Assembly: GCA_029688955.1 (NCBI GenBank)
Contig: JARUKZ010000011.1
Coordinates: forward strand, 62,001-126,000
Direction of reading: 5' to 3'
From: Chitinispirillales bacterium ANBcel5
GTDB lineage: Bacteria; Fibrobacterota; Chitinivibrionia; Chitinivibrionales; Chitinispirillaceae
DNA: 64,000 bases
Every line of letters starts with the position of its first letter. Positions within the stretch are counted from its first letter, which is position 1. Position numbers and translations under genes: made by a program. The notes below the pieces were generated by a model. That model was not told the DNA's origin. It saw only the letters and a program-made list of their open reading frames with translations, and made no database searches. Shown piece by piece: positions 35,605 through 45,155 of this stretch.

Positions 35605-37467
35605 ATGGAAGCCGGGGAGATCTATTTTGGAAATCCAAATCACCACATTAAACCAGTCTCTTTAAATGCAGGACCACTTACTTTGTTGTATGAAAACGGG
35701 TATATCAGGTCTGTATTCTGGGGTAGAGAAGAGCTGGTGAGGCGAATGTATGTAGCGGTTCGCGATCAGTATTGGAATACTATAGAATATTCGATTTCAA
35801 ATCAGGAAATAAGCATAGAGGAGCAAAGTTTCGCAGTTCATTTCGATTGTTACCATAAGAGAGGTGAAATTGAATTTTTATGGAAAGGGAGCATAACGGG
35901 TAGTAAGGAGGGGAGCGTTCACTTTTCGATGGACGGGGAAGCATTAAGAAGCTTTAAGACCTGGCGTATTGGAATCTGTGTGCTTCATCCATTAATTTGG
36001 AAAAACCAACCATTACAAGTAGAACATTTCGATGGTAGTGTGGAAAATGCGGTATTTCCCAATAGTATTAGTCCTTTTCAGCCCTTTACTGAGATAAAAA
36101 GAATGGTACTAACTCCCTATCAAAACTCAAAGGCTGTTATAGAGTTTGAGGGAGAAAAGTTTGAAACCGAAGATCAGCGTAACTGGACCGATGCAACCTA
36201 CAAAACCTATTCACCCCCTATGAACGAACCGGGGCTTCATAGTATAGAAAAGGGGAACAAAATTAATCAGGGAGTAGCGCTCTCTGTTTTCGGAAAAAAA
36301 CCACAGGAGAAAAAAAGTGATAAAGAGTTAGTGGTAGATATTGCAGCCGATAGGCAAAAGCATTCAGTGCCGGATCTTGGCACTCAGGTTGATCCTGAAT
36401 ATAGTGGGGGACAGCTTTATGAAGAGATTATCAGAACATCCGGTTTTTCCCATGTAAGGGTAGATGTAGACGTGGCATCAGAGGGGCTCAAAGAAACTAT
36501 TGCAAAAGCAGCTGATGCCAGCACTCAGCTGAGTATGCCTCTTGAGCTTGCACTCTTCTTTTCTGATAACTATGAATCTGAAATAACCACACTTCTTGCC
36601 CTGTTACGGGAATACCGCGTTTCTGTAAAACGATATTTATTATTTAGTAAAAAGGAAAAAATAACCCCTCAATACTTGGTTGATTCATCCAGGGGTGCTT
36701 TATTGGCGTATTCAAGTGATGCTTGGATTGGTGGTGGAACGGATGGATACTATGTTGATATCAACAGAAACCCACCATCAACAGCCGGCCTTGATTGTAT
36801 TTGTTACTCTATTAATCCTCAGGTTCATACTTTTGATAGTGCGGCGGTAATGGAAAATGTTGCCGGCCAGCGTGAAACTGTATTTGATGCTAAAACAACA
36901 GGGAATGGTTTGCCGGTGGTTATATCCTCTCTTACTTTAAGACCCCGCAAAAAGAGGTCGCAGCTGCTTAAAGATGGGGGGTGGGACTCGAGGATGAAGG
37001 GTCTTTTTGCTTCTTCCTGGACTCTTTCAAGCCTTGTTTCAATTATGGGCGGTGGGGTAGACTCGGCAACATACTATTCAGCATTTGGGGATAGTGCAAT
37101 GTTTGGGTCAAATGGCAGTGTCTACCCGTCTTTTCATGTATTAAGCTTAGTGGCTGAATTTAGAGCAGGAGAAGCTCAAATTCTAAGCAATGAACCTCAC
37201 TGTGCAGCTTGTTTATTGAAAAAAGAGCATTACCGGCGTATTCTTCTGAGCAATTGTACTGATCAAAAACAAACGGTGCATCTTGAAGGATTGGAGACGC
37301 GGTTTATTGAGCATCTATCGATTGATGAATCCAGATACGAGGAGGCATGTATGGTACCTAAAAAGTTTTTGTGCGGGCCTCCTGCAACGATTGAGGTTAT
37401 TGGTAGCAGGGTAAGTGTTGAGATGTTGCCGTATGCTGTTTATTCCTTTGATTGGATTGGAGAGTGA
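35605..37467 (+). CDS. Apionate-lactonase-like protein (tentative)
   Basis: 620 residues, no signal peptide. The stretch FETEDQRNWTDATYKTYSPP and the subsequent TIM-barrel-like middle (HVRVDVDVASEGLKETIAKAAD, SLTLRPRKKRSQ) resemble large proteins annotated as D-apionate lactonase (ApnL), with an N-terminal beta domain, a TIM barrel and a C-terminal beta domain. I recall this family from characteristic motifs only. No apiose or apionate genes are nearby, so the substrate may be different. It stands alone between a sugar transferase and small membrane genes, with AGGAG ahead of the ATG. Confidence 0.45.
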   Translation: MEAGEIYFGNPNHHIKPVSLNAGPLTLLYENGYIRSVFWGREELVRRMYVAVRDQYWNTIEYSISNQEISIEEQSFAVHFDCYHKRGEIEFLWKGSITGSKEGSVHFSMDGEALRSFKTWRIGICVLHPLIWKNQPLQVEHFDGSVENAVFPNSISPFQPFTEIKRMVLTPYQNSKAVIEFEGEKFETEDQRNWTDATYKTYSPPMNEPGLHSIEKGNKINQGVALSVFGKKPQEKKSDKELVVDIAADRQKHSVPDLGTQVDPEYSGGQLYEEIIRTSGFSHVRVDVDVASEGLKETIAKAADASTQLSMPLELALFFSDNYESEITTLLALLREYRVSVKRYLLFSKKEKITPQYLVDSSRGALLAYSSDAWIGGGTDGYYVDINRNPPSTAGLDCICYSINPQVHTFDSAAVMENVAGQRETVFDAKTTGNGLPVVISSLTLRPRKKRSQLLKDGGWDSRMKGLFASSWTLSSLVSIMGGGVDSATYYSAFGDSAMFGSNGSVYPSFHVLSLVAEFRAGEAQILSNEPHCAACLLKKEHYRRILLSNCTDQKQTVHLEGLETRFIEHLSIDESRYEEACMVPKKFLCGPPATIEVIGSRVSVEMLPYAVYSFDWIGE

Positions 37468-37571
37468 TTAGTAGAGTAATGGGATACAAAGAGAATAGTG
37501 TGGTATGTTTTTTGCCTGTTTTCTTACTGTGAGCAACTGGTATACTAAATGCGCAATGACTGGGGGGTATT

Positions 37572-37973
37572 ATGTTTTTTTACATAGAATTTCTGATTGC
37601 ATTGATGGTTGCTCTTTTCATTACTGCAATAATTGCGGCGGGACTGCGCAAATCAGCGTCTGTAAGGCGCTATGTTTCAATTTTTATTCTTATACTTCTT
37701 GCAGCCTGGGCCGGGGGGTTATGGCTTGTGCCTGTAGGGCCTGATTTTGCGGGAGTCTCTGTGCTTACCTTTGTGATAGTGGGAATAATTACTGCTCTTA
37801 TCCTGGCTATCGGGGCATATCCCTATTATCCAATTTTTCAAAGAGAAGAGAATCCCACTAATCCTAAACGGCCTATAAAAGCACAGCCGGTAAGTGGATT
37901 CTTTTGGCTTCTGCTTGTAATTTTAGCTTTAGCTATCATTGCAGGATATTTGTGGCCAGCAAGGATAGTGTAA
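37572..37973 (+). CDS. Small four-helix membrane protein, unknown function
   Basis: 133 residues with four predicted membrane helices (about 5-24, 35-53, 61-83, 111-129) and a short Pro/Asn-rich cytoplasmic loop (REENPTNPKRPIKAQPV). I do not recognise the family. It lies 6 nt upstream of the ZIP transporter gene and 100 nt downstream of the apionate-lactonase-like gene, so it is likely co-transcribed with the transporter. No charged residues suited to transport are evident within the helices. Confidence 0.6.
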   Translation: MFFYIEFLIALMVALFITAIIAAGLRKSASVRRYVSIFILILLAAWAGGLWLVPVGPDFAGVSVLTFVIVGIITALILAIGAYPYYPIFQREENPTNPKRPIKAQPVSGFFWLLLVILALAIIAGYLWPARIV

Positions 37974-37979
37974 AAAAGA

Positions 37980-38720
37980 ATGCTATACTGGATACTTTTA
38001 GCGACCCTGTCGACCAGTCTAATGGCGTTTGTCGGAGCCCTTACTCTCTTTTTCAGGTCCCATATACTAAAACTAATCCTTTCGGTTTTGGTAGCTTTTT
38101 CTGCCGGCACTCTTTTAGGGGCTTCATTTATCCACCTTATACCAGAAGCGTTTCATGAAAGGGGAGTAGACGAACAGTTGTTTTTGTGGTTGCTGCTGGG
38201 GTTTACCGTAATGTTTTTGCTTGAGCAGACCATAAGTTGGCATCACTGTAACTTTATTACAGAAAAGCAGAAAAAAGCGCCTGTCACCTATATGATCCTG
38301 GTAGCAGATGGGGTACATAACTTCATTGATGGTCTTGCAATAGGTGGAGCTTTTATTGTGAGCTTTGAAGCTGGTATTGCTGTTTGGGTAGCAAGTATTG
38401 CTCACGAAATACCCCAGGAACTTGGTGAGTTTGGTGTTTTGCTTCATGGTGGGTGGAAAAAGGGAAAGGCCCTGCTTTTTAACTTTATTTCTGCATTAAG
38501 TATTGTGCCAGGAGGCGTTGTAGCATATTTTGCTGCACAATTTCTGGACATGACTTTCCTTTTGCCTTTTGCTGCCGGCACATTTATCTACATTGCTGCT
38601 TCAGACCTTATTCCAGAGGTAAAACATACCGAAGAGCTTAGGGATGGGTTAAAACATTTTGTTGCGTTTATAGCTGGTATGGCACTGATGTATTTGATTG
38701 AGAGCACTTTTCACCATTAA
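37980..38720 (+). CDS. ZIP-family metal transporter
   Basis: 246 residues with about eight membrane helices. The metal-site motifs are present: HNFIDGLAIG in helix IV and HEIPQELGEFG in helix V, plus the His in SFIHLIPEAF. ZIP proteins import zinc (or other divalent metals) into the cytoplasm. It has only a short His-containing loop (SWHHCNF). No zinc-uptake regulator is adjacent. The metal is inferred from the family. Confidence 0.9.
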   Translation: MLYWILLATLSTSLMAFVGALTLFFRSHILKLILSVLVAFSAGTLLGASFIHLIPEAFHERGVDEQLFLWLLLGFTVMFLLEQTISWHHCNFITEKQKKAPVTYMILVADGVHNFIDGLAIGGAFIVSFEAGIAVWVASIAHEIPQELGEFGVLLHGGWKKGKALLFNFISALSIVPGGVVAYFAAQFLDMTFLLPFAAGTFIYIAASDLIPEVKHTEELRDGLKHFVAFIAGMALMYLIESTFHH

Positions 38721-38732
38721 GAGAGCTATTAA

Positions 38733-39602
38733 ATGAGGCTGGGGATTAAGCTGGACCTGAGGTTTTCAAGAAGCGAAAAGCTCAGAGAACTTTTTGAGGG
38801 GCGGGATATTTTAAATACGCTTTTTGATCTGGGAATCAGAGCTGTTGAAATACCGATAGGAGAAACCACCGATCGCAAACGCATGGCGGATCACTTCGCT
38901 AAAATAATAGAATCTGGTTTGGTTGTCTCTATTCATCCCTATTCTGAGGGAACAAAATTCAACCCGCTTTATTTTTCACCTACACCAAAGGATCCCTGTC
39001 GTTTGTTTCATGAGGAGATTTTTCTTCTGGCATTGGATGCAGCGGTCCTGCAAAAGCAAAGAGTTATAGTAAATCTTCACCCGGCTGCCGGTCCTGCTTC
39101 AGTACCAAGGGAGTTGCAGCTTGAGCGTTCAGCAAAGTTTTTCGGGTGGAGCAATAGGTGGTGTGAGGAGTTTGCTCAGGGGGTAATCCCTGTTGCAGAG
39201 CTTCAGATAGCCCCAAACAGGGATGAGGGGTTGTTTAGAATTGGAGATACATTTGAGGAGCTTGAGTATATAAATAGCTACAGTTCAAGTGGTTTGTGCT
39301 GGGACTTTGGTCACAGTTTTCTTAACCATATTCGATATGCTACTACTCCCCTGCCCCCGCCACATCTGATTGAGAAGATAGTTCATGTTCATTGTCACGA
39401 TGCATTGGACGGGGTAGATCATATGCCATTACTTTATGCAAATAGTGGTTGGGAATACAATCTTATCACCTTACGCCAAAGGGGTTTTGACGGAACGGTG
39501 ATCCTTGAGGTGCCATCGAAAAACTTTTTAAAAGCAGGTGGATTTGAGTCTGTTGAAAGGTCGGTTAAAAACCTGAAAAAAGTACTTGATCAGCCGGTGT
39601 AA
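38733..39602 (+). CDS. TIM-barrel (xylose isomerase/AP endonuclease 2-like) protein
   Basis: 289 residues, cytoplasmic. Opens with MRLGIKLDLRFS, has AVEIPIGETTD, VVSIHPYSEGT, VIVNLHPAAGP, SGLCWDFGHS, VHVHCHDALDG and ends with GTVILEVPS, consistent with metal-binding His, Asp and Glu at barrel strand ends in the sugar isomerase-like/AP endonuclease family 2 fold. Substrate unknown. It follows the ZIP gene by 12 nt. A perfect 7-bp hairpin (39602-39618) sits at its stop codon. Confidence 0.6.
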   Translation: MRLGIKLDLRFSRSEKLRELFEGRDILNTLFDLGIRAVEIPIGETTDRKRMADHFAKIIESGLVVSIHPYSEGTKFNPLYFSPTPKDPCRLFHEEIFLLALDAAVLQKQRVIVNLHPAAGPASVPRELQLERSAKFFGWSNRWCEEFAQGVIPVAELQIAPNRDEGLFRIGDTFEELEYINSYSSSGLCWDFGHSFLNHIRYATTPLPPPHLIEKIVHVHCHDALDGVDHMPLLYANSGWEYNLITLRQRGFDGTVILEVPSKNFLKAGGFESVERSVKNLKKVLDQPV

Positions 39603-39677
39603 TTTCTGCTTCAGAAATCCTCATTTTGCTTTCAGTAACTCTGTTATTAATTCATAATATATGTATATTTATTTTTA

Positions 39678-39706
39678 TTGCTTTTAATTTAGTATTGATT
39701 TATATC
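39678..39706 (+). promoter_or_regulatory. Candidate promoter of the ksgA unit
   Basis: In the AT-rich gap before ksgA, TTGCTT (39678-39683) and TATATC (39701-39706) are 17 nt apart. Chance matches are likely in such DNA. Confidence 0.3.
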
Positions 39707-39742
39707 ACAAAATATCAGAACTGGCCACATTCAAAAAGGTAG

Positions 39743-40540
39743 TTGCAGGATTTGGGTCCCAAAAAACAACTTGGACAGCATTTTCTTATCGCCCCCTCTT
39801 ATGCCAAAAGAATTGCAGAGGCAGTACCTTGTTGCAATTCAGAGTGCAAGGTTCTTGAAATAGGGCCCGGACGGGGTGCTTTAAGTGTACCTCTTAAAGA
39901 GCGTTGTCCTGCTTTTCATCTTGTTGAAGTAGATAAAGATGTTTTAGAATCTCTAACGAGAAAACTTGGAGAGGGAGAATATACGCTTCACCGTGCAGAT
40001 GTAATGAAATTTGATTACGGGTTGGTAGGTTTTCCTCTTCATGTGGTAGGTAATCTGCCCTATAATATCGGTGCCTGTATTATAAAGAAGACCCTTTTAT
40101 ATGGCTCGAAGGTAAAAACGTGTACGTTTATGGTTCAAAGAGAGGTTGCTCAGAGAATTGTTTCCGGGCCCCACAGCAGAGACAATGGTTTTTTGTCAAT
40201 ATTTTGCCAGTTTTTTGGAACAGTGAAAATACTATTTAATGTTCCACCAGGAGCTTTTTTTCCACCACCCAGGGTTGATTCATCGGTGTTTCAGGTAGTG
40301 GTGGATCCAAATGTGGAAGAAAAACTTTCCCCGGAGCACTGGGAACGTTTCTTTGCTTTTGTAGACAGTGGGTTTTCAATGAGAAGAAAGCAACTTGCCA
40401 AGATCCTCAGTGTTAAATATGGCAAAAGGCGATTGTATTACGAATCTGTTTTGGAGCAAATCGGTATCGACAAATTGTCAAGACCGGAGGACCTTGATGT
40501 ATCGTTGTGGCTTGAGCTTTTTAGGAAGTGCACTCTGTGA
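39743..40540 (+). CDS. ksgA: 16S rRNA dimethyladenosine transferase KsgA/RsmA
   Basis: 265 residues from TTG 39743 (AAAAAGG just ahead). Signature KKQLGQHFLIAPSYAKRI, SAM loop E39-I-G-P-G-R-G, and the N6-adenine methylase motif N104-L-P-Y107. It dimethylates two adjacent adenines in helix 45 of 16S rRNA during 30S maturation. The C-terminal helical domain (FVDSGFSMRRKQLAKIL) is intact. Next gene starts inside its stop codon. Confidence 0.95.
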   Translation: MQDLGPKKQLGQHFLIAPSYAKRIAEAVPCCNSECKVLEIGPGRGALSVPLKERCPAFHLVEVDKDVLESLTRKLGEGEYTLHRADVMKFDYGLVGFPLHVVGNLPYNIGACIIKKTLLYGSKVKTCTFMVQREVAQRIVSGPHSRDNGFLSIFCQFFGTVKILFNVPPGAFFPPPRVDSSVFQVVVDPNVEEKLSPEHWERFFAFVDSGFSMRRKQLAKILSVKYGKRRLYYESVLEQIGIDKLSRPEDLDVSLWLELFRKCTL

Positions 40541-42477
40541 CACATAGTTATGGAATCGCAGGATTGATTTTAGCTCTTTTGCTATCTGTTGAAGCCCAAA
40601 ACTGGCCTTCTGAACTAACCATTCCTGAATCAAATTATTCAGACCAAGAGCAGCCGCAGTTCTATATTAACAGTGAAATTTTTTATGAACAGAGCTTTCG
40701 AAGTAGAGATTATCTGCTTTGGAATAATTCATCAGGTCCCTTTTCTATAAAACAGAGTATAAATCATGAGCAGTACATTCAGGGTAATCGTCAAAAAAGG
40801 CGCTTTATGGACATCTCGGGGAGTGCAACCCGGGTAACCGGTGTAGAGGGCTTAAAAGTTGGTTTAGGGTGGAGTCCTGTAATAAATACCAATATAAGAG
40901 AGCAAAGTGGCGGACATGAAGTAATTAAAGATATAGGGCCTTTACTGAAATATGACTACAGGGGAATACCTGCTGTAGTAAAATTTGGAGTTTCCGGAAG
41001 GAGCCATCTTGATACTCTAATGGTTAGTAGAGAGGCGATTTCCTCACGACTCAGGAATCATTGGGGAGTGTATGGTAGTTTTGATATAGGTGATTACAGC
41101 AGACCGATACCTGGTTATCCTGTGTATGCGCATGTCTCGGGATTTGGTCGTTCGGTCAATAAAGAAGGCATGGCTCTTTTTTCCGGAGCATTGTTGGCAG
41201 TGCAGGAGATTGAAACAGGAGATAGTCTGATATTTTACTACGGGGACACTTTTTTTAATGGCAAGCTTGGTTATTTGGGGGAGAGTGATGACGGGGTATC
41301 ATTAGTTAACACTCCCTGGAAAATGGAACGCAACTATCGTATTAGTGCAGGAGTAAAGGGTAAAGAACGGGGGGTGTTTTCACCTGCCTTATATTATTCC
41401 TTCTCTAAACTTGAAAATGATTACCCATCCAGCGATAAGTATTGGGTTGATTATTCTGCTACTCATAAATTAGGTACAGAAATAGTTACAGATACATCAA
41501 AAGTTCTCTCAGGAACTACCAGTTTCAGCATTCGGTGGAGAGAGTGGGATCGCAAGCAGGGTGGCAGTGATAACACTAATCTTAGGCTTGATTATAATCC
41601 TGCATTTCAGTTTTCAACTCGTTTCAGGTTGCCACTATCATTTGTTACATCGTATAGTTATTCAGTTTCAAGAATACTGACTGAACCGGCAGATCTTAAA
41701 ACACAGTCCGAAACAGTTGGAGGTAATAACCTTGACAGGCTTTTTGTCAATCATAATTTAAGTCTTAGCTCAGGTAATTTCAGTGGATTACATTTTGAAC
41801 TCTATTGGGATTTCAATGCTTATACACTGCATAACCTTAAAAGTCATAATAGCAGTCAAAACAGAACTGACCGTGGGCAAAGGCTGGGTCTTAAGCTTAA
41901 CTATGATTTAGCTCACAATATAGCACTATCGGAGCACTTAATAGCAGAAGCACGGGTTTCAGAATATCATTTTCCGGTCTGGAGACAGGAACCAGAGGAT
42001 CGTCCGGGTTATTCGCGTGTATTTAGCTCTGCTACTGAAGCTTGGTGGATGTTTCACCCATCATTTGGATTAAATGCTTTATGGGAAAAATCGTATAACG
42101 ATGATGGATACTGGTATGGAAGAGAGTATATGATAGAGGAGCTTGAAATGGACAGTACTTTGCGTACTGATTTTTACGCAGTTGAGAATAAGTCAATACG
42201 GAATGCTTTTGATTTGACATTTATGTTTAGAGGGGAAAAAATTGAGGCAAGAGCTGGTGGAAGGATTGTAGGTATTCATGATATCAACTGGAATAAAGAG
42301 TACAAAACAGGTAATAGAGGACTTATTTTTGAGCCATATGCTGGCGGTATGTTTCAGGTAGGGTTTGTCGATCTGGAGTTTTATGTAAGGCACATCTCAG
42401 TTTTCAGAGAACGTGGTTCATTTGGTAAATCCGGAATATGGGATCTGAGATTATATCTTACAGGAGGGGTATGGTGA
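40537..42477 (+). CDS. Large beta-barrel-like outer-membrane protein, unknown family
   Basis: 646 residues from GTG 40537, which overlaps the ksgA stop (GTGA) and has AGGAAG 9 nt ahead; an in-frame GTG at 40528 is an alternative. Signal peptide (IAGLILALLLSVEAQ) and a mature chain rich in Tyr, Trp, Ser and alternating strands (RISAGVKGKERGVFSPALYYSFSK, LSLSSGNFSGLHFELYWDFNAY), as in outer-membrane barrels. I do not recognise the family. It is coupled to two lipoprotein genes downstream, suggesting an envelope complex. Confidence 0.6.
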   Translation: MTHSYGIAGLILALLLSVEAQNWPSELTIPESNYSDQEQPQFYINSEIFYEQSFRSRDYLLWNNSSGPFSIKQSINHEQYIQGNRQKRRFMDISGSATRVTGVEGLKVGLGWSPVINTNIREQSGGHEVIKDIGPLLKYDYRGIPAVVKFGVSGRSHLDTLMVSREAISSRLRNHWGVYGSFDIGDYSRPIPGYPVYAHVSGFGRSVNKEGMALFSGALLAVQEIETGDSLIFYYGDTFFNGKLGYLGESDDGVSLVNTPWKMERNYRISAGVKGKERGVFSPALYYSFSKLENDYPSSDKYWVDYSATHKLGTEIVTDTSKVLSGTTSFSIRWREWDRKQGGSDNTNLRLDYNPAFQFSTRFRLPLSFVTSYSYSVSRILTEPADLKTQSETVGGNNLDRLFVNHNLSLSSGNFSGLHFELYWDFNAYTLHNLKSHNSSQNRTDRGQRLGLKLNYDLAHNIALSEHLIAEARVSEYHFPVWRQEPEDRPGYSRVFSSATEAWWMFHPSFGLNALWEKSYNDDGYWYGREYMIEELEMDSTLRTDFYAVENKSIRNAFDLTFMFRGEKIEARAGGRIVGIHDINWNKEYKTGNRGLIFEPYAGGMFQVGFVDLEFYVRHISVFRERGSFGKSGIWDLRLYLTGGVW

Positions 42478-42965
42478 AAAGTAGTATTTTGATATCCTTT
42501 GTTGTACTGTTGGCATCTTGTAATCTTTTTGAACTGAAAGAGGCTGAATACCCGGATGGGCCTGGGAGAAGAGACCCGTTTAATTTCAATTATCTGCTTA
42601 GTCAGGCGACTTCATCGGGGGAAACTTTTAAAACATTGAATTATGAAGATATTTTTTCCTCAGACATGCAATTTGAATCGAGCGTATCAACTAAAAGAAT
42701 AAGCAGAAGTGAAGTTATTGAGACGTTACAATATTACCAAAGTGAGCAGGATTATGTTTCCGGAATGCGATGGCAGATAAACAGGGTATTGAATGATGGT
42801 AAAAGAATATCTTTATTCGATGTGGAATATAGTGTGTACCAGGAAGGAATAGTTACGTTCTCGGGCAAAGCTGATTTCAAGGTGGAAAGAGAGCTTGAGT
42901 GGAAAATAACCTACTGGAAGGATTATCCCGATGATGAGACCAGACCATTTCTTAATCTTAGATAA
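42471..42965 (+). CDS. Lipoprotein, NTF2-like fold suspected
   Basis: 164 residues from ATG 42471 (AGGAGG at 42462-42467). Short signal with lipobox LLASC. The mature part ends with FKVERELEWKITYWKDYP, a pattern like the final strands of SnoaL/NTF2-like proteins, but no family can be named. Its start overlaps the preceding barrel gene by 7 nt. Asp and Gln in the +2/+3 positions are absent (CNL), so outer-membrane sorting is plausible. Confidence 0.6.
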   Translation: MVKSSILISFVVLLASCNLFELKEAEYPDGPGRRDPFNFNYLLSQATSSGETFKTLNYEDIFSSDMQFESSVSTKRISRSEVIETLQYYQSEQDYVSGMRWQINRVLNDGKRISLFDVEYSVYQEGIVTFSGKADFKVERELEWKITYWKDYPDDETRPFLNLR

Positions 42966-42978
42966 CCTATCGGGGGTA

Positions 42979-43581
42979 ATGCAGAAGGTGCGGGTAGTTT
43001 TAGGAATTCTTTTATTTCTGATGTTAAAATCATGTAATGATTTTTTCCCCACCACAGGAGAACCGGTTACGGTAACCACAAGAAAAACTCCTCAGGGTGT
43101 TATACGGCAATTGATGAGATCGTACACAAACCGTCGTATTGATTTATTTGAAGACCTTTTACCTGTGACAGGAACTTTTCGTTTTTATATCTCTCCAAGT
43201 TTTGCAGAGGTGTACTCAACCCGTTCAGGTGTAACGTATGAGCCGGAAATAGACAGGTATTACTATGTCAGGGGCTTTAACTATTACTATTGGGGACAAA
43301 ATGAAGAATTATCAAGGCACAGGAATCTTTTCAGGCAGGCAGATAAGATAGAATTTATTGAGCCTATTACGATTCAGGAGACCAGGTATACGGTAAAGCA
43401 GTGCAGCTCTTTGGTTTCAGATACTATTAATGCAGAGATACTGGTAACCACAGGGGAGTTGGTGATTAGTTTGGGAGAGGATACTTACCGAACATCTATT
43501 GACAAACAGGTTTTTTATCTTGAACGGGACCATCAGGGTTTATGGGTAATACGCGATTGGTTTGACCTTAGTTCCAATTAA
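42979..43581 (+). CDS. Second lipoprotein, NTF2-like end similar to its neighbour
   Basis: 200 residues from ATG 42979 (GGGGG upstream). Signal ends in lipobox MLKSC. The mature chain holds a helix-rich start (GVIRQLMRSYTNRRIDLFEDLL), then strands, and finishes with VFYLERDHQGLWVIRDWFDL, similar in pattern to the previous lipoprotein (W-x-I-x-x-W). It may be a divergent paralogue. Ends 2 nt before the end of the convergent flippase gene. Confidence 0.6.
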   Translation: MQKVRVVLGILLFLMLKSCNDFFPTTGEPVTVTTRKTPQGVIRQLMRSYTNRRIDLFEDLLPVTGTFRFYISPSFAEVYSTRSGVTYEPEIDRYYYVRGFNYYYWGQNEELSRHRNLFRQADKIEFIEPITIQETRYTVKQCSSLVSDTINAEILVTTGELVISLGEDTYRTSIDKQVFYLERDHQGLWVIRDWFDLSSN

Positions 43582-43583
43582 TT

Positions 43584-45155
43584 TTATTCACAGATTTTTT
43601 CAATGTTTTTATAGTCTGTAATAATTCCTATAAAAAAACCTGGTATAAATTTTGTAAATCCTGGCATAGTCTCTCTAATCTTTCTGAGCACCCTCAGGTC
43701 CTCTTGCTGAAAGGAGCCAAAACTTAGTGAACAAACTGCATAAGTTACAAAACCTGCTACTATCGACAGAAAAAAACCGAGCAGCGAACCATCTTTAGAG
43801 ATTATTATTTTCATTACTAAACTCATTATAATTGTAGAAAAAAAGATTTTGGCAAGTGGAATAAATGGAATGATCACTTTCATTTTTTTACATGTATAAA
43901 GAATACCACCAGTACTGCCCAGAAGTGTGATTGAGCAATATGAAATAGCTGCTCCGATAGCTCCCCATTGCCGTATTAGAAAAAAATTTAGTACAATGTT
44001 TAAAAAAGCCAGGACTGAACCGTATTTAAAGATAAATGACTGTTTATTGAAAGCATAAAGAACAGCAGACGAAGGCTTTGACAAACTTGTAACAATTGAC
44101 GTTAAGAAAACAAGCTGCATCACCCGTTGGGCATCAATGTATTCATAACCATAAAGGAATTTAATGATCTGAAAGGAAAGAATTGATCCCGCGGCTCCAA
44201 TTGGAAATGAGAAAAAAGCCAGATACCGTACTGATAAATAAAATAACCTTTTTACTTTATCATAATCCTTTGATCCACAGTAATTTGACATAGCAGGGAA
44301 AAGAATTTTCCATATTGTGTTTGGGAAGATATTCACAAATTTGTTGGCTACATTATACCCAAGATTATAAAACCCGATTTGAGTTGAACTGCTGTAGCGA
44401 CCAAGAAAGAAATTTTCACTTTTATCCCAGACAATTTTATCACATAAAATTATGGATAAAACGCTTCTGTTGTAATGCAAAACTCTTTTTTTCAGCTCTT
44501 GAGAGAGGCGTGTGCTGGTCTTTTTAAACATCCCTTCGCGCTTTAATACAAAAAAGTAGAAAAGAGCATTTATGAAAGAAAAAAGCAGCATTACAGCAAG
44601 AAGACCATTAACCCCTTTTCCGATATAGAGAACGTAGGCTTTGGCTAAAAAAGATAATGGGGAAGCAATAAAGTTAAAAACTGTAAAATATTCAAATTTT
44701 TGTATCCCCTCGATTGCGGCTGAAAATACCGCTGTAATCAGTCCCGGTATGATTCCAATAAACATGATCAAAAAGTAGACAGATTCATTTGGAGAAAAAA
44801 AGAAGGTCGAGATAGTACTTCTAAAAAAGATTAAAACAATAGTCGTTGGAACTGAAATTAAAAGTTCAATTTTGAGGATAAAAAGGATGATAGGCTTGCA
44901 TTGGTTTCTTTCATTTTTCCCCTGGTATTCGGCTATAAATTTGGTTATTGCATGAATTAGACCCATTCCAAGAACCCACACTATTGTATTTGACATCCAT
45001 AGTACAAGATTAAAAATACCGTAGTTTGATGGTCCGAGCTGACGGGCAATCCAAATGGAAATCAACCAGGACAGCAGTAATAGAGCAGTATTATTTAAAA
45101 GAATCATCACTGAATTTTTAATCAGTCTTGAACTTTCGCAAATAGTACTCAACAC
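43584..45155 (-). CDS. Wzx-type polysaccharide flippase
   Basis: 523 residues with 12-14 predicted membrane helices (MOP/PST superfamily). Helix-rich sequence with SWLISIWIARQLGPSNYGIFNLVL at the start, typical for O-antigen/teichuronic acid flippases. It moves lipid-linked repeat units across the inner membrane. Its start overlaps the end of the upstream glycosyltransferase gene by 7 nt. Codon use is more AT-rich than neighbours. Specificity unknown. Confidence 0.85.
   Translation of the reverse strand: MLSTICESSRLIKNSVMILLNNTALLLLSWLISIWIARQLGPSNYGIFNLVLWMSNTIVWVLGMGLIHAITKFIAEYQGKNERNQCKPIILFILKIELLISVPTTIVLIFFRSTISTFFFSPNESVYFLIMFIGIIPGLITAVFSAAIEGIQKFEYFTVFNFIASPLSFLAKAYVLYIGKGVNGLLAVMLLFSFINALFYFFVLKREGMFKKTSTRLSQELKKRVLHYNRSVLSIILCDKIVWDKSENFFLGRYSSSTQIGFYNLGYNVANKFVNIFPNTIWKILFPAMSNYCGSKDYDKVKRLFYLSVRYLAFFSFPIGAAGSILSFQIIKFLYGYEYIDAQRVMQLVFLTSIVTSLSKPSSAVLYAFNKQSFIFKYGSVLAFLNIVLNFFLIRQWGAIGAAISYCSITLLGSTGGILYTCKKMKVIIPFIPLAKIFFSTIIMSLVMKIIISKDGSLLGFFLSIVAGFVTYAVCSLSFGSFQQEDLRVLRKIRETMPGFTKFIPGFFIGIITDYKNIEKICE

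Noticed and set aside
37505..37744. Cys-rich frame upstream of the ZIP transporter
   Set aside because: It is another frame of the small membrane protein gene at 37572, whose translation is far more protein-like.
39602..39618. Hairpin at the TIM-barrel stop as terminator
   Set aside because: Perfect 7-bp stem but a 3-nt loop and no immediate T-run; left as a remark only.
40330..40345. CCCCGGAG match inside ksgA
   Set aside because: Coding sequence on the correct frame with no inverted partner.
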